Shown here piece after piece: positions 1 to 9,071 of a stretch of 64,000 nt of DNA. Origin of the DNA: Beijerinckia indica subsp. indica ATCC 9039 (GTDB lineage: Bacteria; Pseudomonadota; Alphaproteobacteria; Rhizobiales; Beijerinckiaceae); contig NC_010581.1 in assembly GCF_000019845.1 (NCBI RefSeq), positions 2,361,501 to 2,425,500 of the forward strand, written 5' to 3'. Within the stretch, counting starts at the first letter, position 1, and each line of letters opens with the position of its first letter. The position numbers and the translations under genes were made by a program. The notes under the pieces are model-generated. The model did no database searches. It was not told the origin of the DNA and saw only the letters and a program-made list of their open reading frames with translations.

Positions 1-2
1 CC

Positions 3-395
3 ACCCTCCTATTTCGGGAAACGCTCGTGCCCGTGGGAAGGCCTGATGTATCTGACATTTCAAAGGCGAGTATGCTGATCCGTGCACGCTCCCGATTTCG
101 GGACTGGTTGCGCTGGTGGCGAGCCTGCGGGCTGCCCGGCAATCCACCCACACGTGGCGTCATCGTCGAAACACGGGCTCAAGCGATGGATGCTGTCCTG
201 GCAGGTGCCGGTATCACCATGATGGATGAGGCTTATATCAAGCCATATGTCGCAGCAGGGCGACTCCGCACGCTCGGCGAAACAATCTTTCTCGCGGAAG
301 GCTATTACCTCGTTGTTCCAGATGCACGACGACAACCTTCTGAAGCCGTCAAGCTATTTAAGGCTTGGCTTTTAGACCAAGCTGCTGCTCACTAG
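3..395 (+). CDS. LysR-family regulator, C-terminal part (cut by window edge)
   Basis: The reading frame is open from the first bases of the window and ends at TAG 393-395, so the N-terminal helix-turn-helix half lies outside. What remains is about 130 residues of a LysR substrate-binding domain: a strand like LLFRETLVPVGRP, a central stretch on effector-dependent positioning (VETRAQAMDAVLAGAGITMM) and a C-terminal YYLVVPDARR strand typical of GcvA-like regulators. It converges on gyrA. Target genes cannot be told from this fragment. Family call is fairly safe; subgroup is not. Confidence 0.75.
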   Translation, partial: TLLFRETLVPVGRPDVSDISKASMLIRARSRFRDWLRWWRACGLPGNPPTRGVIVETRAQAMDAVLAGAGITMMDEAYIKPYVAAGRLRTLGETIFLAEGYYLVVPDARRQPSEAVKLFKAWLLDQAAAH

Positions 396-400
396 GATAA

Positions 401-436
401 GGGGCAAGCCAAAGCGTGTCTTGCTTTATGGCTCCC
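401..436. terminator. Imperfect hairpin between lysR and gyrA 3' ends
   Basis: GGGG-AAGCC-AAAGC pairs imperfectly with GCTTT-GGCT-CCCC around a 7-nt loop. It sits in the 56-bp gap between two convergent genes, so it could end transcription from both sides. The stem has bulges and no long T tract. Confidence 0.45.
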
Positions 437-451
437 CCTCTACCCTTCGCC

Positions 452-3241
452 TCACTCGGGCGTATCCCCATTATCACTTGGCCCTGAATCTCCCAAAGGC
501 CCCTGCTCGCCCGGTCCCTCTTCCTCGCCGCGCTCTGCCTCATCCTCAGGAATCCGCTCCACGGAGACAACCTGCTCGTCTTCGGCCGTATTAAATACAA
601 TGACACCCTGCGTGCCACGTCCGGCGACGCGAATGCCTTCGACCGGGCAGCGGATCAACTGGCCGCCGTTAGTCACCAGCATAATGCCGTCACCCTCTTC
701 CACCGGCATGGAGGCGACGAGCTTGCCGTTGCGGGCATTGACCGCCATGGCGACAATGCCTTTGCCGCCGCGTCCGGTGATCCTGTATTCGAACGAGGAT
801 GTCCTCTTGCCATAGCCATTGGCGGAAATGGTCAGGATGATCTGCTCACCGGCCGACATTTCGGCATAACGTTCGAGGCTGAGGCTTGTGGAGCCCAGCG
901 CCTCCTCGGCATTAGCTTCTTCCGCCTCGCTCGCAGCCTCTTCCGCCGTCTCTCCGGCCACGGCACGGCGCCTCTTGAGATAAGCCGTGCGTTCGTCGCT
1001 ATCGGCCTCGATATGGCGCAGAATGGCGAGCGAAATGACTCGGTCGCCCTCGCCCAAAGCAATGCCGCGCACACCCATGGAATCGCGTCCCTTGAAGACG
1101 CGCACATCGGTGACGGCGAAGCGGATACATTGACCATTGGCCGTTGTCAGCAGGACATCGTCTTGCTCAGTGCAGATCTGCACATCGACAATCTGTTCGC
1201 CCTCATCGAGCCGCATGGCGATCTTGCCGGCTCTGTTCACCTGCGCGAAATCGGAGAGCTTGTTGCGCCTCACCGTGCCGCGCGTCGTCGCGAACATCAC
1301 ATCGAGGCTTTCCCACTGCTTTTCATCTTCCGGCAGCGGCATGATGGTGGTGATCCGCTCATCCTGTTCGAGCGGCAGAATATTGACCAGGGCTTTGCCG
1401 AGTGCCTGCGGGGCCGAAAGGGGCAGGCGCCAAACCTTTTCCTTATAGACCTGCCCACGCGAGGAGAAGAACAGGACCGGCGCATGGGTCGAGGCGACGA
1501 ATAGCCTCGCCACAAAATCCTGATCGCGCGTCTGCATGCCGGAACGGCCCTTGCCACCGCGCCTTTGCGCGCGATAAGTGGACAAAGGCACACGCTTGAT
1601 ATAGCCTGCATGCGAAACCGTGACGACCATATCCTCGCGCTGGATCAGGTCTTCGTCATCGACGCCGGCGTCACTATCAAGAATGATCGTCCGGCGCGGC
1701 GTGGCATGGGCCTCTTTGACCGCGATCATCTCATCCTTGATGATACCGAAGAGCCGCGCGCGCGAGCCGAGAATGTCGAGATAATCGGCGATTTCGGCGG
1801 CGAGCTTGTTCAGGTTTTCAGCAATCTCGTCGCGGCCAAGCGCCGTCAGCCTTTGCAGCCGCAATTCGAGAATGGCGCGCGCTTGGGCTTCCGACAGCCG
1901 GATCGTGCCCTCAGGCGTCAAAGTGTGGCGCGGATCAGCGATCAAGGCGATGAGAGGCGCCATGTCGCGTGCCGGCCAATCGCGGGCGCAAAGAGCGGCT
2001 CTCGCTTCCGCGGCATCGGCGGAGGTGCGGATCAGGCGAATGACTTCATCAATATTGGCGACGGCAATGGCAAGGCCCACCTGGAGATGGGCGGCATCGC
2101 GCGCTTTGCCAAGCAGATATTTGGTGCGCCGGGTGACGACCTCCTCGCGGAAGTCGATGAAGGCCGTCAGGAAATCCCGCAAGGTGAGGGTTTCCGGCCG
2201 CCCACCGTTCAGAGCAATCATATTGCAGGGAAAGCTCGATTGCAGAGCTGTATAGCGCCAGAGCTGATTGAGCACGATATCGGGCACCGCATCGCGCTTG
2301 ATCTCGATGACGATACGCATGCCTTGACGGTCGGATTCATCGCGCAGATCAGAAATGCCCTCGATGCGCTTTTCACGCACGAGTTCGGCGATTTTCTCGA
2401 TGAGCGTGGCCTTGTTCACCTGATAGGGAATTTCGGTGACGATCAAGGCCTCGCGCTTTTCGCGGATCTCCTCGATCTCGATCTTGGCGCGCATCAGGAC
2501 CGAGCCGCGCCCCGTCGCATAGGCCGAGCGGATGCCAGCCCGGCCCAGAATGCTGCCGCCGGTCGGAAAATCCGGTCCTGGGACGATGGCCGTCAGTTCT
2601 TCGATGCTCATCTCGGGATTGTCGATCAGAGCGATGACCGCATCGATCACCTCGCCGAGATTATGCGGGGGAATATTGGTCGCCATGCCGACGGCAATGC
2701 CGCCCGCGCCATTGACGAGAAGATTGGGAAAGCGGGCCGGCAAAACGACCGGCTCATGCTCCTTGCCGTCATAATTCGGCTGGAAATCGACCGTGTCGGA
2801 ATCAATATCGGCGAGCAAAGCCAGGGCCGGCCGGGCGAGACGCGACTCCGTATAACGCATGGCCGCTGGCGGATCGCCATCGACCGAGCCGAAATTGCCC
2901 TGGCCATCGATGAGCGGCAGGCGCATGGAAAAGCCCTGCGCCATACGCACCAAGGCGTCGTAAATCGCCGTATCGCCATGGGGGTGATATTTACCCATGA
3001 CGTCGCCGACGATACGGGCGGATTTCACATAGGGCCGGTCCGGCGTGTGGTTGTTCTCATGCATGGAGAACAAAATGCGCCGATGCACCGGCTTCAAGCC
3101 GTCGCGCACGTCGGGCAGAGCACGGCTCACGATCACGCTCATCGCATAAGCGAGATAGCTGCTCTGCATTTCATCGGAAAGCGAGACGGGCTTTATGTCG
3201 GAACCGCCGGGCCCCTGCCCGTTTTCATCATGATCGGCCAA
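452..3241 (-). CDS. gyrA: DNA gyrase subunit A
   Basis: GyrA breaks and rejoins DNA in the A2B2 gyrase that introduces negative supercoils. The 929-residue protein has the usual order: N-terminal breakage-reunion domain with catalytic Tyr130 (AAMRY), the quinolone-resistance region [10 protein letters not shown] (residues 87-95), a long tower/coiled-coil region, then the six-bladed C-terminal domain with the GyrA box QRRGGKG near residue 557, which separates gyrase from topoisomerase IV ParC. An acidic tail follows. The start is a TTG giving MADHDENG; an in-frame TGA lies a short way upstream and the first ATG (codon 25) would cut into the conserved SSYLAYAMS segment. Only a weak GGA precedes the TTG. 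Thr91 sits where E. coli has Ser83; Asp95 matches Asp87. Confidence 0.97.
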   Translation of the reverse strand: MADHDENGQGPGGSDIKPVSLSDEMQSSYLAYAMSVIVSRALPDVRDGLKPVHRRILFSMHENNHTPDRPYVKSARIVGDVMGKYHPHGDTAIYDALVRMAQGFSMRLPLIDGQGNFGSVDGDPPAAMRYTESRLARPALALLADIDSDTVDFQPNYDGKEHEPVVLPARFPNLLVNGAGGIAVGMATNIPPHNLGEVIDAVIALIDNPEMSIEELTAIVPGPDFPTGGSILGRAGIRSAYATGRGSVLMRAKIEIEEIREKREALIVTEIPYQVNKATLIEKIAELVREKRIEGISDLRDESDRQGMRIVIEIKRDAVPDIVLNQLWRYTALQSSFPCNMIALNGGRPETLTLRDFLTAFIDFREEVVTRRTKYLLGKARDAAHLQVGLAIAVANIDEVIRLIRTSADAAEARAALCARDWPARDMAPLIALIADPRHTLTPEGTIRLSEAQARAILELRLQRLTALGRDEIAENLNKLAAEIADYLDILGSRARLFGIIKDEMIAVKEAHATPRRTIILDSDAGVDDEDLIQREDMVVTVSHAGYIKRVPLSTYRAQRRGGKGRSGMQTRDQDFVARLFVASTHAPVLFFSSRGQVYKEKVWRLPLSAPQALGKALVNILPLEQDERITTIMPLPEDEKQWESLDVMFATTRGTVRRNKLSDFAQVNRAGKIAMRLDEGEQIVDVQICTEQDDVLLTTANGQCIRFAVTDVRVFKGRDSMGVRGIALGEGDRVISLAILRHIEADSDERTAYLKRRRAVAGETAEEAASEAEEANAEEALGSTSLSLERYAEMSAGEQIILTISANGYGKRTSSFEYRITGRGGKGIVAMAVNARNGKLVASMPVEEGDGIMLVTNGGQLIRCPVEGIRVAGRGTQGVIVFNTAEDEQVVSVERIPEDEAERGEEEGPGEQGPLGDSGPSDNGDTPE

Positions 3242-3361
3242 GTTCGAATCCAGGAGGAGGAAAAGAAAAATTCATTTTATCCGATCATGGCGTCCAAAAA
3301 AACCAGTTTGCGGCGCGCCGGGATCGGGGGCATGATTTCAGAGATTCTTTAAGGGTTTCCT

Positions 3362-4438
3362 ATGCCTATCACATTTGCCCCTTTTCTTCGTTGTTCATCA
3401 CTTCTTCTCCTTTTATCCCTTCCTCTCGCCGTCATGGCGCAAGATGCAGCCCAAAACAGGGCGCAAGAGACAATAAAAATCACGACGGCTCCAGCCTTGC
3501 CGGCGCTGGGCGCCGACAAAGGGCATATGTCAGTTTCCGGCCTCTCGTCAGGGGCCTTCATGGCCGTACAATATGGCGTCGCCTTCGCCTCCAGCACGAT
3601 CGGCGTCGGCGTCGTAGCGGGTGGGCCCTATAATTGCGCCTTTGTGAATTTGGGCTCGGTACAGACCTGCCTCACGGGGAACCCGAGTGGTGCTGCCTCC
3701 TTAAAGGCAGCACAAGGCTTCGCTTTCTTGGGGCAGATCGATTCCCCTGCAGCCATTGCCGCGCAAAGGATCTATCTGTTCAGCGGCACCAAGGATACGA
3801 TCGTCAAACGATCCGTCGTCGACGCGACCCAGGATTTCTATCTCGCGGCGGGCGTCCCCGCTGGCAATATTCATTATACGCATGAACTCGCCGCCGGCCA
3901 TGCCTTTATCTCAAATATCTTCGGCAATGCCTGCCCTCTCACCAGGCCACCCTTTATCGATCAATGTTCAATGGACGGGAAGGCCTATGACCAGCCGCAA
4001 GCCATTCTGACACAGATTTACGGGCCCTTGCGGCCTGAGGCGGTGACACTTTCGAGCCAGCCGGAGGCCTTCGATCAAAGCGCATACAGAAGCGCCGACA
4101 GCAGTCTGGCAGCGAGGGGCTATGTGTATGTTCCCGCCCAGTGCCGGAATGATGGCAACAAGAAAAGCCGTGAGCAGTGTCCCGTTCACGTGGTTTTCCA
4201 TGGCTGCCAGCAAGGCGCCGATGTGGTGGGCGACGCCGTCTATAGCAAGCTCGGCTATAATGAATGGGCCGACAGCAACAGCATTATCATGCTGTATCCG
4301 CAAATCGAGATCAGCGAAGCCAATCCGCAAGGCTGTTGGGACTGGTGGGGCTATAGCGGCTTGAATTTCCAGGTCCGGAGCGGTCCGCAGCTTTCCGCTG
4401 TCCACGCCATGGTCGAGCGCTTGGAACAAGCCCCTTGA
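3362..4438 (+). CDS. Secreted/periplasmic PHB depolymerase-like esterase
   Basis: Predicted serine esterase of the polyhydroxybutyrate depolymerase family, resembling the periplasmic PhaZ1 type of Rhodospirillum rubrum rather than intracellular PhaZ. Residues 1-26 form a signal peptide (hydrophobic LLLLLSLPLAVMA, cleavage before QD). The nucleophile elbow is G-L-S62-S-G-A; Asp145 (FSGTKD) and His180 (AAGHAF) complete a likely triad. A second conserved block, VVFHGCQQG, lies near residue 280, and cysteine pairs suggest disulfides outside the cytoplasm. Length 358 residues is normal. It stands alone, divergent from gyrA, and ends in a strong convergent terminator. Native substrate could be short-chain PHB oligomers or another ester; this is family-based. 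Confidence 0.85.
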   Translation: MPITFAPFLRCSSLLLLLSLPLAVMAQDAAQNRAQETIKITTAPALPALGADKGHMSVSGLSSGAFMAVQYGVAFASSTIGVGVVAGGPYNCAFVNLGSVQTCLTGNPSGAASLKAAQGFAFLGQIDSPAAIAAQRIYLFSGTKDTIVKRSVVDATQDFYLAAGVPAGNIHYTHELAAGHAFISNIFGNACPLTRPPFIDQCSMDGKAYDQPQAILTQIYGPLRPEAVTLSSQPEAFDQSAYRSADSSLAARGYVYVPAQCRNDGNKKSREQCPVHVVFHGCQQGADVVGDAVYSKLGYNEWADSNSIIMLYPQIEISEANPQGCWDWWGYSGLNFQVRSGPQLSAVHAMVERLEQAP

Positions 4439-4457
4439 GTATTGTATATTGTATTCA

Positions 4458-4495
4458 GATCAAACTCCAAAGTGAATCCATTTTGGAGTTTGATC
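4458..4495. terminator. Bidirectional terminator between PHB depolymerase and ssb
   Basis: A perfect 14-bp inverted repeat (arms 4458-4471 and 4482-4495, GATCAAACTCCAAA and its complement) with a 10-nt loop lies between two convergent stop codons. It can fold in either transcript. Confidence 0.8.
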
Positions 4496-4505
4496 ACACA
4501 CTCTC

Positions 4506-5048
4506 TTAGAATGGAATATCATCATCAATGACATCGGCCATGCGGCCCGGACCACTCGAGCGGCGATCGGACATTCTGTCCTCATTCCGGTCCATCGGGC
4601 GATCCTGCGAACGTTCCATGGGCGAGCTGCGCCCGAAACTGGCATTGCCGCCGCCTTCGACCATAGCGTCACCGCCATAATCGCCACGCCCGCCGCCACG
4701 GCTATCGAGCAGGGTCAATTCGCCGCGAAAGCGCTGCAAGACGACTTCCGTGGTGCGGCGCTGGTTGCCGTCACGATCTTGGTATTCACGCGTCTGCAAT
4801 TGGCCTTCGAGATAGACCTTTGAGCCCTTCTTGCAATATTGCTCTGCGATCTTGCCTAGATTCTCGTTGAAAATCACAACATTGTGCCATTCCGTCCGGT
4901 CCCGGCGCTCACCCGACATCTTATCGCGCCAGGATTCCGTCGTCGCCAGGCTGAAACTGACGACCGCCTCTCCGGAATTCATCCGCCGCACCTCGGGGTC
5001 CCGGCCGAGATTGCCGATGAGAATGACCTTATTGACACTTCCCGACAT
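4506..5048 (-). CDS. ssb: Single-stranded DNA-binding protein
   Basis: SSB coats single-stranded DNA during replication, repair and recombination. The N-terminal ~110 residues are an OB fold (VNKVILIGNLGRDPEVR, then WRDKMSGERRDRTEWHNVVIF), followed by a flexible Gly/Arg/Asp-rich linker and the acidic tip DDDIPF that binds partner proteins. At 180 residues it is a normal alphaproteobacterial SSB. The ATG at 5048 has AGGAGG five bases upstream; the preceding GTG codon is not needed. Confidence 0.97.
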   Translation of the reverse strand: MSGSVNKVILIGNLGRDPEVRRMNSGEAVVSFSLATTESWRDKMSGERRDRTEWHNVVIFNENLGKIAEQYCKKGSKVYLEGQLQTREYQDRDGNQRRTTEVVLQRFRGELTLLDSRGGGRGDYGGDAMVEGGGNASFGRSSPMERSQDRPMDRNEDRMSDRRSSGPGRMADVIDDDIPF

Positions 5049-5193
5049 CACCGCCTCCTATCCTGAGCAGCATTGCGTTTAAAATAATGCTTCAATGCCT
5101 GTGATAACAGGAAACGGCGCGGTTGCATGCTGGCAAGCGTTTAAATCGCCCGATATGCCCAGCTTTCTCCCCTCGGACGGGGATCAAGGGCGT

Positions 5194-7011
5194 TTAAGCG
5201 TTTTCGGTCCCCGGCTGCGGTTCGCCCATTTGCATGGTCTCAGCAGAGCCTGCCCCTCGCGGCTTGCGCTCGATACGGCGGAAACGCCAGGCGATTTCCA
5301 GCTTTTCATGAGCCAGATCCTGGACAACGATCTGCGCGCTTTTGCGCGGACCATCGGGCAAGGCATAAAAGACGCTTTCCTCCAAATCGATCGCCACGGA
5401 TTTGGCTTCGAACAGCCACCTTCTGCCATTGGGAAGCAAGCAGAGAACACCGGTTCCGCTGAGGAGACGCCTGACCCGCACCTGCGGGTGAATATGAAAA
5501 CGCAGGACAAAGGGCCGAGGCTCCGGTGCCTTTTCCGTCACGGCTGGCTGCAAACTATCGATACCGGCCAGTTGACGCCCATCCCGGCTCAGCGTGACCC
5601 GGCGCTCGTGCAACCAGCCGAAGCGGGGTGCGTAACCGTCATGCGAGGCGATAATCTCAACCCCTTCGGCCCGGCTCTGCCGCTTGACCTCGACCTTTTC
5701 AGGTCCTGAAAGGATTTCCGTGCCGAGCCAGCGCCAAAGGCCTGCATTGGTGGTGAAACGGCAGGAGGAACTATCATCGATGACGAGCGTCGAATGGGCC
5801 GCGGTGGCGCGCGCCGCCTCGCGCGCCAGAGGCCGATTGGCTTCGGGCGAGCCACAATTGACCACGAGATGATGCGCGCCGATCGAAAATTCAAAGGACA
5901 GGCACCCCGCATGCGCGCGCTGGGAAAAACCCTGCGGCGGCGGCCGGCCGACATCCATGATGAAGACCGTATCCTGTTCCTCGATCCGCTGATAACCCGA
6001 ATAGGGCGCGTTGGTCAGGGCCTGTGCGCGGGCATCGTCATAGGCAAGGACGGTCGCCAGAAGCTCCGGCGCGGTCACGCCCATGCCGTTGAATAAAGCG
6101 AGCGTTCCATCACCGTGGCGAAACAGCCGCAGCATCGGCATCATGCGGTCGATCACGTTTAAAAGCTGCGCCGGCGTCTGGAACCCACGCGCCGCATAGG
6201 CCTGCCGCAAGGGCAAGAGATCAAGCAGAAGATCAATAAGAATGCGCGGATTGCGGCTGATATGGCCACCATCGGGCAGAATCTGCCGCTCGAGCTCTTC
6301 GGTCAGAAGACGGGTCCCACGCGCCGAAACTTTATTCGCGCCCTCCGCGCAGAGTCCGAGTTCGGCCAAGGCGATCACCGCGAGCAAACGATCCTCGCCG
6401 ACAATCCCCTCGGTCAATTTGCGTTCGAGAAAAATCTGGAGCCGCGTGAGCCCCTTCATGAACCGGCGGTAGAAAGCCCGATCGGCATTTTCAAGAATGA
6501 TTGGTGACTGCGAGAGCCAGGCCAGCATGCGCCGGGCCGCCGGCCGGACTTCCCAGGCGGGGCCAGGGCGAGGTTTTCCCTGCAATGTCAGAAAATCATC
6601 GACCAAGGCGCGGGCATTGGCACGAGCGAGCGCTGTATCGGCCGCACGCAAATGACGCAGCCAGCCGAACCCGGCCAAGGCCCGCGCCCAGGCAGGGGAC
6701 AAGGGTTCGATCTCGAAAGGCGAGCGGCCGTGCGTATTGACGATCTTGCCCTCGAAGGAAAAATAGCCGGCGTAAATATCGGCCGCGATCGTTGGATCAC
6801 TGGTCCTGATATCCTGCGGCGCGATCAGCAGACGTTCCAACGGCCTGCCGCGCAAATTAGGCAATTGCCGGAGCGGCAGGCTGACGAGACGCCGAGCCAG
6901 GGCTTTTCCTTGCGCCGAGAGCAAACCCAAAAGGCGCAACCGATCCTTAAATGATGCGCCGCTCAGGGAATTCTCTCCTCTAGCTCCAACATGAGTCCAG
7001 GTGACGTCCAC
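5194..7011 (-). CDS. Heparinase II/III family protein
   Basis: About 600 residues with the layout of the alphaproteobacterial heparinase II/III-like family: an N-terminal helical toroid domain (roughly residues 50-330, with WLRHLRAADTALARANARALVDDF) and a C-terminal beta-sandwich domain (YSGYQRIEEQDTVFIMDVGRPP onward). Such enzymes are polysaccharide lyases acting on uronic-acid-containing glycans, but this cytosolic-looking subgroup, often next to rsmB, has no proven substrate. No signal peptide is visible. The reading frame opens at GTG 7011; an AGAGGAGAG motif just inside the gene precedes an in-frame CTG at 6966, so the true start may be about 15 codons later. It lies 72 bp downstream of rsmB on the same strand. 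Confidence 0.8.
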   Translation of the reverse strand: MDVTWTHVGARGENSLSGASFKDRLRLLGLLSAQGKALARRLVSLPLRQLPNLRGRPLERLLIAPQDIRTSDPTIAADIYAGYFSFEGKIVNTHGRSPFEIEPLSPAWARALAGFGWLRHLRAADTALARANARALVDDFLTLQGKPRPGPAWEVRPAARRMLAWLSQSPIILENADRAFYRRFMKGLTRLQIFLERKLTEGIVGEDRLLAVIALAELGLCAEGANKVSARGTRLLTEELERQILPDGGHISRNPRILIDLLLDLLPLRQAYAARGFQTPAQLLNVIDRMMPMLRLFRHGDGTLALFNGMGVTAPELLATVLAYDDARAQALTNAPYSGYQRIEEQDTVFIMDVGRPPPQGFSQRAHAGCLSFEFSIGAHHLVVNCGSPEANRPLAREAARATAAHSTLVIDDSSSCRFTTNAGLWRWLGTEILSGPEKVEVKRQSRAEGVEIIASHDGYAPRFGWLHERRVTLSRDGRQLAGIDSLQPAVTEKAPEPRPFVLRFHIHPQVRVRRLLSGTGVLCLLPNGRRWLFEAKSVAIDLEESVFYALPDGPRKSAQIVVQDLAHEKLEIAWRFRRIERKPRGAGSAETMQMGEPQPGTENA

Positions 7012-7083
7012 TGCCCTGCCCCGCGTTTCGAGGCCCGTCGTAAAGGCCGCCTCCCATGTAAAGCTAAAAACCTCTCGGCTTTA

Positions 7084-8475
7084 TTAACCACACCGAACCA
7101 AACGAGAGACGAAGAAGCCATCAAGGCCAGAAAAACGCGCCTCGGTGCCTTGAAAATGCGCCGGAAGAATCCGTAAATCGCCGTTTTGGTTAATGATTTC
7201 GCTCAAGTTCCCGACTTCTCCCGGGCTGATGGGCCTCCGCCGAAATTCGGGATGATTTTGGAGAAAAGCCTCGATCCGCTCTTCGCCTTCCTCGGGTTCA
7301 AGCGAACAGGTGCAATAAATAAGTGTTCCGCCGGCTTTCAAAAGGGTTGCCGCTTTATCCAGCATGCGTGCCTGCGCCAAAGCGAGGGCGAGAATGTCCT
7401 TCGGCTGTTTGATCCAGGCAATGTCGGGATGCCGGCGAATAGTGCCAGTCGCCGAACAGGGCGCATCGAGCAGAATGCCATCGAAAGGCTCGGCCTCGAA
7501 GGTTAAGACATCGGCAGCCAGTACCTCGGCTTCGAGATGCAATCGCGCGAAATTGGCGCTCAACCGTTTCAATCGGGTTGCTGAGCGGTCGATCGCCGTC
7601 ACATGCGCGCCCGTTGCGGCAAGTTGCGCGGCCTTGCCGCCCGGGGCCGCGCAAAAATCGGCGATGCGCAAGCCGGGACCGGCCGGCATGAGGCGCGCCG
7701 GCAGGGCCGCGGCGGCATCTTGCACGAACCACACACCTTCCGCGAAACCGGGCAGATCGGCGATCGGCGCATGCGTTTCAAGGCGCAATGAACCCGTCGG
7801 CAGCAGGCGGGCTCCAAGCTTTTCCGCCCAGAGATCCGGCTCGGCCAAGACCGTCACATCGAGGGTCGGTTCTTCGCGATGCGCCAAAGCGATGGCGCGG
7901 GCGAGTTCTTCGCCATAAGTCTCGCGCCAGCGCTTGGCGAGCCAAGCCGGCGTATCCATGGCCAGCGCGTCACTCTCGGCGAGGATTTTTTCCCGCCCAC
8001 GCGCAAGATTGCGCAAAACCGCATTGACTAGCGGAGCGAAAGGCGTGCTTTTGGGATCGAGCCGCGTCGCGCGCACCGCAAGATCGACAGCGGCATGATC
8101 GGGAACGTCAAGAAACAGGATTTGCGCTCCAGCGACGAGCAAAATCCATTCGAGGTCCGGCGCCTGGCGCGGGAGACCTTGTGCCAAAAGCCCGGTGAGC
8201 GCCGCCCGGATCGTGCCAAGCCTTCTTAGAGCCACGGTGACGATCGATCGCGCCAGCGCCTTGTCACGCGGCTCGAGACCCGCCAGAATTTCAGGGTTCG
8301 ACTCGGGCGCGAAAAAATCGTCGAGCGCCTGTCCCTTGGTCACAATCGCCCGTAAGATCGCCGCTGCTGTCCGCCGTACGCCGAGCCCCGCAGGCTGCTC
8401 CTCGGTGCTCGAAGCGGCTGGCTTGCGGAGTTTCGAGCGCCCGGACGCCGCCGGCCGAATGGATGAATTTGCCAC
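7084..8475 (-). CDS. rsmB: 16S rRNA (cytosine-967-C5)-methyltransferase RsmB
   Basis: S-adenosylmethionine-dependent RNA methyltransferase, 463 residues. An N-terminal NusB-like RNA-binding domain (about residues 30-165) is followed by the Rossmann methyltransferase domain with motif I FCAAPGGKAAQLAA, the motif IV cysteine in DAPCSATGTIRRHPD and the catalytic cysteine in LIYCTCSLEPEEGE. The start is GTG 8475 with only a weak purine stretch upstream. It is divergent from the small DUF1674 gene and followed by the heparinase-like gene. Confidence 0.93.
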   Translation of the reverse strand: MANSSIRPAASGRSKLRKPAASSTEEQPAGLGVRRTAAAILRAIVTKGQALDDFFAPESNPEILAGLEPRDKALARSIVTVALRRLGTIRAALTGLLAQGLPRQAPDLEWILLVAGAQILFLDVPDHAAVDLAVRATRLDPKSTPFAPLVNAVLRNLARGREKILAESDALAMDTPAWLAKRWRETYGEELARAIALAHREEPTLDVTVLAEPDLWAEKLGARLLPTGSLRLETHAPIADLPGFAEGVWFVQDAAAALPARLMPAGPGLRIADFCAAPGGKAAQLAATGAHVTAIDRSATRLKRLSANFARLHLEAEVLAADVLTFEAEPFDGILLDAPCSATGTIRRHPDIAWIKQPKDILALALAQARMLDKAATLLKAGGTLIYCTCSLEPEEGEERIEAFLQNHPEFRRRPISPGEVGNLSEIINQNGDLRILPAHFQGTEARFSGLDGFFVSRLVRCG

Positions 8476-8536
8476 GCTTTTTATCTCTCACATTTCATTT
8501 TATGCACGTCGCGACTGTTGCGCCAACGGAAGTTTC

Positions 8537-8572
8537 GAAGGCCGCATTCTCCTTCTTCCTGATGCGGCCTTC
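8537..8572. repeat. 11-bp inverted repeat in divergent intergenic region
   Basis: GAAGGCCGCAT (8537-8547) pairs perfectly with ATGCGGCCTTC (8562-8572) around a pyrimidine-rich loop. It lies between the divergent starts of rsmB and the DUF1674 gene, so it cannot be a simple 3' terminator for either neighbour. It may be a leader hairpin of the 8647 gene. Confidence 0.5.
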
Positions 8573-8646
8573 CTAATCCGACAAGAGTTCAAATTAAATC
8601 CGGTCCGGTAAAAGCCTTAGGCCTGCTTTATCGCAAGGAAATAGAC

Positions 8647-8874
8647 ATGACGTCAGACAAACAACCCCCGAGTGAATCCAATCAACCCGCTGATGCAGCA
8701 GCGGCAAAGCCACTGTCGGAAGCGGCCAAACGTGCGCTGGCGGAAGCCGCCGAACGCCGCAAACTCCACGACGCGCAACACAATACACTCCCCAAGGAAA
8801 TCAATGGCCGGGATGGACCCGAACCGGTCCGTTATGGAGATTGGGAAAAAAACGGAATTGCGAGCGATTTTTGA
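8647..8874 (+). CDS. DUF1674 small protein (SDHAF4-like)
   Basis: A 75-residue protein whose C-terminus EINGRDGPEPVRYGDWEKNGIASDF is the signature of DUF1674, the family of mitochondrial succinate dehydrogenase assembly factor 4. In mitochondria SDHAF4 binds the flavinylated SdhA subunit before complex II assembly; the bacterial role is inferred from that. The N-terminal half is low-complexity, Ala/Glu-rich and likely disordered. An AAGGAA sequence lies upstream of the ATG. No other complex II gene is in the window. Confidence 0.85.
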   Translation: MTSDKQPPSESNQPADAAAAKPLSEAAKRALAEAAERRKLHDAQHNTLPKEINGRDGPEPVRYGDWEKNGIASDF

Positions 8875-9071
8875 TCTGGCAGCGCGAGATCAGCCGCACC
8901 GATCTTGATCCCAACAGCACGAGCAATGTCCGCCGTTCCTGTCAAAAATCGCTTTCAAAGCTATACCTCTAAAGATATATATCCCGCCGGGAGGGTTCGC
9001 AGGGGGACCCAATTTATCAATAGGCTCGCTCGGATTGCTATTCCCGAGTGAGAACGGCCGGGATAACAAGC

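Noticed and set aside
1565..3352. Long open frame of 595 codons on the plus strand opposite gyrA
   Set aside because: It is the antisense of the highly conserved gyrA and has no family pattern; a GC-rich shadow frame.
8875..9071. Riboswitch upstream of the first TonB receptor
   Set aside because: I looked for cobalamin-box elements like those at 30454 and found none; only short GC-rich inverted stretches.
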